The notes beneath the pieces were generated by a model, which saw only the letters and a list, made by a program, of their open reading frames with translations, was not told the origin of the DNA and made no database searches. Of a stretch of 5,181 nt of DNA, positions 4,292 through 5,181 are shown piece after piece; positions within the stretch are counted from its first letter, which is position 1; every line of letters begins with the position of its first letter. Made by a program: the position numbers and the translations under genes. Origin of the DNA: JAGOTP01 sp964600845 (GTDB lineage: Bacteria; Patescibacteriota; Patescibacteriia; 2-12-FULL-60-25); NCBI GenBank assembly GCA_964600845.1, contig CAZRJW010000042.1, positions 1 through 5,181 of the forward strand, written 5' to 3'.

Positions 4292-5181
4292 ATGGCCTCT
4301 TGGCTCAGTCGAGCAAAAGCCTTTTGGAATCGGTTGTTTTTCTGGCACGCAGGCAAATCCCCCTCGGAAGAGGTGCGGACAGACGCTTCGCATGACCACG
4401 CGTTAGTTCTATCTATTCATGAGACGACGCACGCTACTGGTTGGCGAAAGTTGTCGTTTTTGAATCACGTTCTCACCTCGAGTGAGAAACGTTTGTTTTG
4501 GAGTGCGTTAGTGGGCGCCTTTGTATTACTACTTGTTGGGGGATGGATGTTGGCCCAACCTCACCTGATTCGCGTTCCAACAGATGGAGGCACAGTCACA
4601 GAAGCGCTCGTCGGCTCACCTAAGCTCATCAATCCACTCTACGCCTCGCTGAACGATGTTGATCGTGACCTCGCCTCGCTCGTCTACTCTGGCTTATTCC
4701 GATTAGATGAAAAGCTGGAACCAAAACCTGATCTCGTTGAACGTTACGAGTGGCGCGAGAATGGAACTGTCCTTGAGCTCATCTTGCGGAAAGACGCCCG
4801 CTTCCACGACAACGCCCCCGTAACCGCGGATGACGTGGTCTTTACCTATCAGGCGATCAAGTCTCCCCTCTGGCGGAGCCCGCTTTCGAGCATCTTCAAA
4901 CAGTTGAACGTTATACGCGTCGATGACCAAACAGTTCAGTTTATTTTAGAAAAGCCTGAACCGCAATTTTTGACCCAGCTCACAATTGGGATTTTGCCAG
5001 GCCATCTGTGGGAGGATGTTCCAAATCCTCTCTTAGCCGACCTCAACCTGCGACCAGTTGGTTCAGGCCCGTATCATATCGCCTCGCTGCGTCGTGATCC
5101 ACGTGGCATCATCTTGAGTTATCGATTGGACCGTTCTGAGCAATACTACGGAGTAAAACCCTACCTCACCTCTCGCGTGTT
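4292..5181 (+). CDS. Membrane-anchored ABC-type peptide solute-binding protein (SBP family 5), partial
   Basis: An open frame from ATG 4292 runs to the right edge (296 codons); the 3' part is outside the window. Residues 1-67 are hydrophilic and probably cytoplasmic, 68-88 form a membrane helix (RLFWSALVGAFVLLLVGGWML), and the family-5 (DppA/OppA-like) domain starts at about residue 99: GGTVTEALVGSPKLINPLYA, then LASLVYSGLFRLDE (127-140), LRKDARFHDNAPVTADDVVFTYQAI (165-189) and RPVGSGPYHI (254-263). These blocks are typical of proteins that bind oligopeptides or similar solutes outside the membrane. Complete members are usually 500-600 residues, so roughly half is seen. There is no lipobox; a signal anchor replaces it. 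It lies 6 bases after secG with no Shine-Dalgarno site, so translational coupling is likely. Permease and ATPase genes are not in the window and may or may not exist. Ligand is unknown. Confidence 0.92.
   Translation, partial: MASWLSRAKAFWNRLFFWHAGKSPSEEVRTDASHDHALVLSIHETTHATGWRKLSFLNHVLTSSEKRLFWSALVGAFVLLLVGGWMLAQPHLIRVPTDGGTVTEALVGSPKLINPLYASLNDVDRDLASLVYSGLFRLDEKLEPKPDLVERYEWRENGTVLELILRKDARFHDNAPVTADDVVFTYQAIKSPLWRSPLSSIFKQLNVIRVDDQTVQFILEKPEPQFLTQLTIGILPGHLWEDVPNPLLADLNLRPVGSGPYHIASLRRDPRGIILSYRLDRSEQYYGVKPYLTSRV

Noticed and set aside
4045..4395. Plus-strand 116-residue frame overlapping secG
   Set aside because: It lies out of frame across secG and the solute-binding protein gene, with no recognisable domain; it is a shadow of two real genes.

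Overview
The window looks like part of the chromosome of an ultra-small Patescibacteria/CPR bacterium, probably of the Parcubacteria type. This is inferred from gene style and not proven. The envelope proteins are held by single N-terminal membrane helices and not by lipoprotein or signal-peptidase sites: a DsbA-like protein and a family-5 solute-binding protein. Genes are short and closely packed, no strong Shine-Dalgarno sites are seen, and base composition is near 50% G+C. UGA is used as a stop (gmk and the 2176-2601 gene), so the code is the standard bacterial one.

Layout. 1-452 (minus): the N-terminal 150 codons of a Kua/TMEM189/CarF-type lipid desaturase, cut by the window edge. 544-2066 (plus): an RluA-family pseudouridine synthase and guanylate kinase, 11 bases apart. 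2067-2175: a gene-free but strongly structured convergent gap. 2176-2601 (minus): an unrecognised, G+C-rich, single-helix membrane protein with its own good promoter and a long hairpin-bearing leader. 2768-3984 (minus): a DsbA-like thiol-disulfide protein, then ribosomal protein L19 (rplS) and a textbook terminator. 4064-5181 (plus): secG followed 6 bases later by a membrane-anchored peptide-type solute-binding protein, cut by the right edge.

Functional themes. Translation and nucleotide housekeeping (RluA-type enzyme, gmk, rplS) is interleaved with envelope functions (lipid desaturation, disulfide chemistry, Sec export, uptake of peptides or similar solutes). SecG would serve the export of the anchored proteins, and the DsbA-like protein could oxidise or isomerise their extracytoplasmic cysteines.

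Points deserving a second look: (1) the lipid desaturase homologue in a genome type that usually lacks fatty acid synthesis; (2) the G+C-rich orphan gene, which differs from every neighbour in composition and leader architecture; (3) two structured RNA/DNA regions flanking it; (4) a recurring promoter geometry in which the -10 box ends 9-14 bases before the start codon, implying leaderless or nearly leaderless mRNAs for most genes here. No CRISPR array, tRNA, rRNA, insertion sequence or origin was seen.
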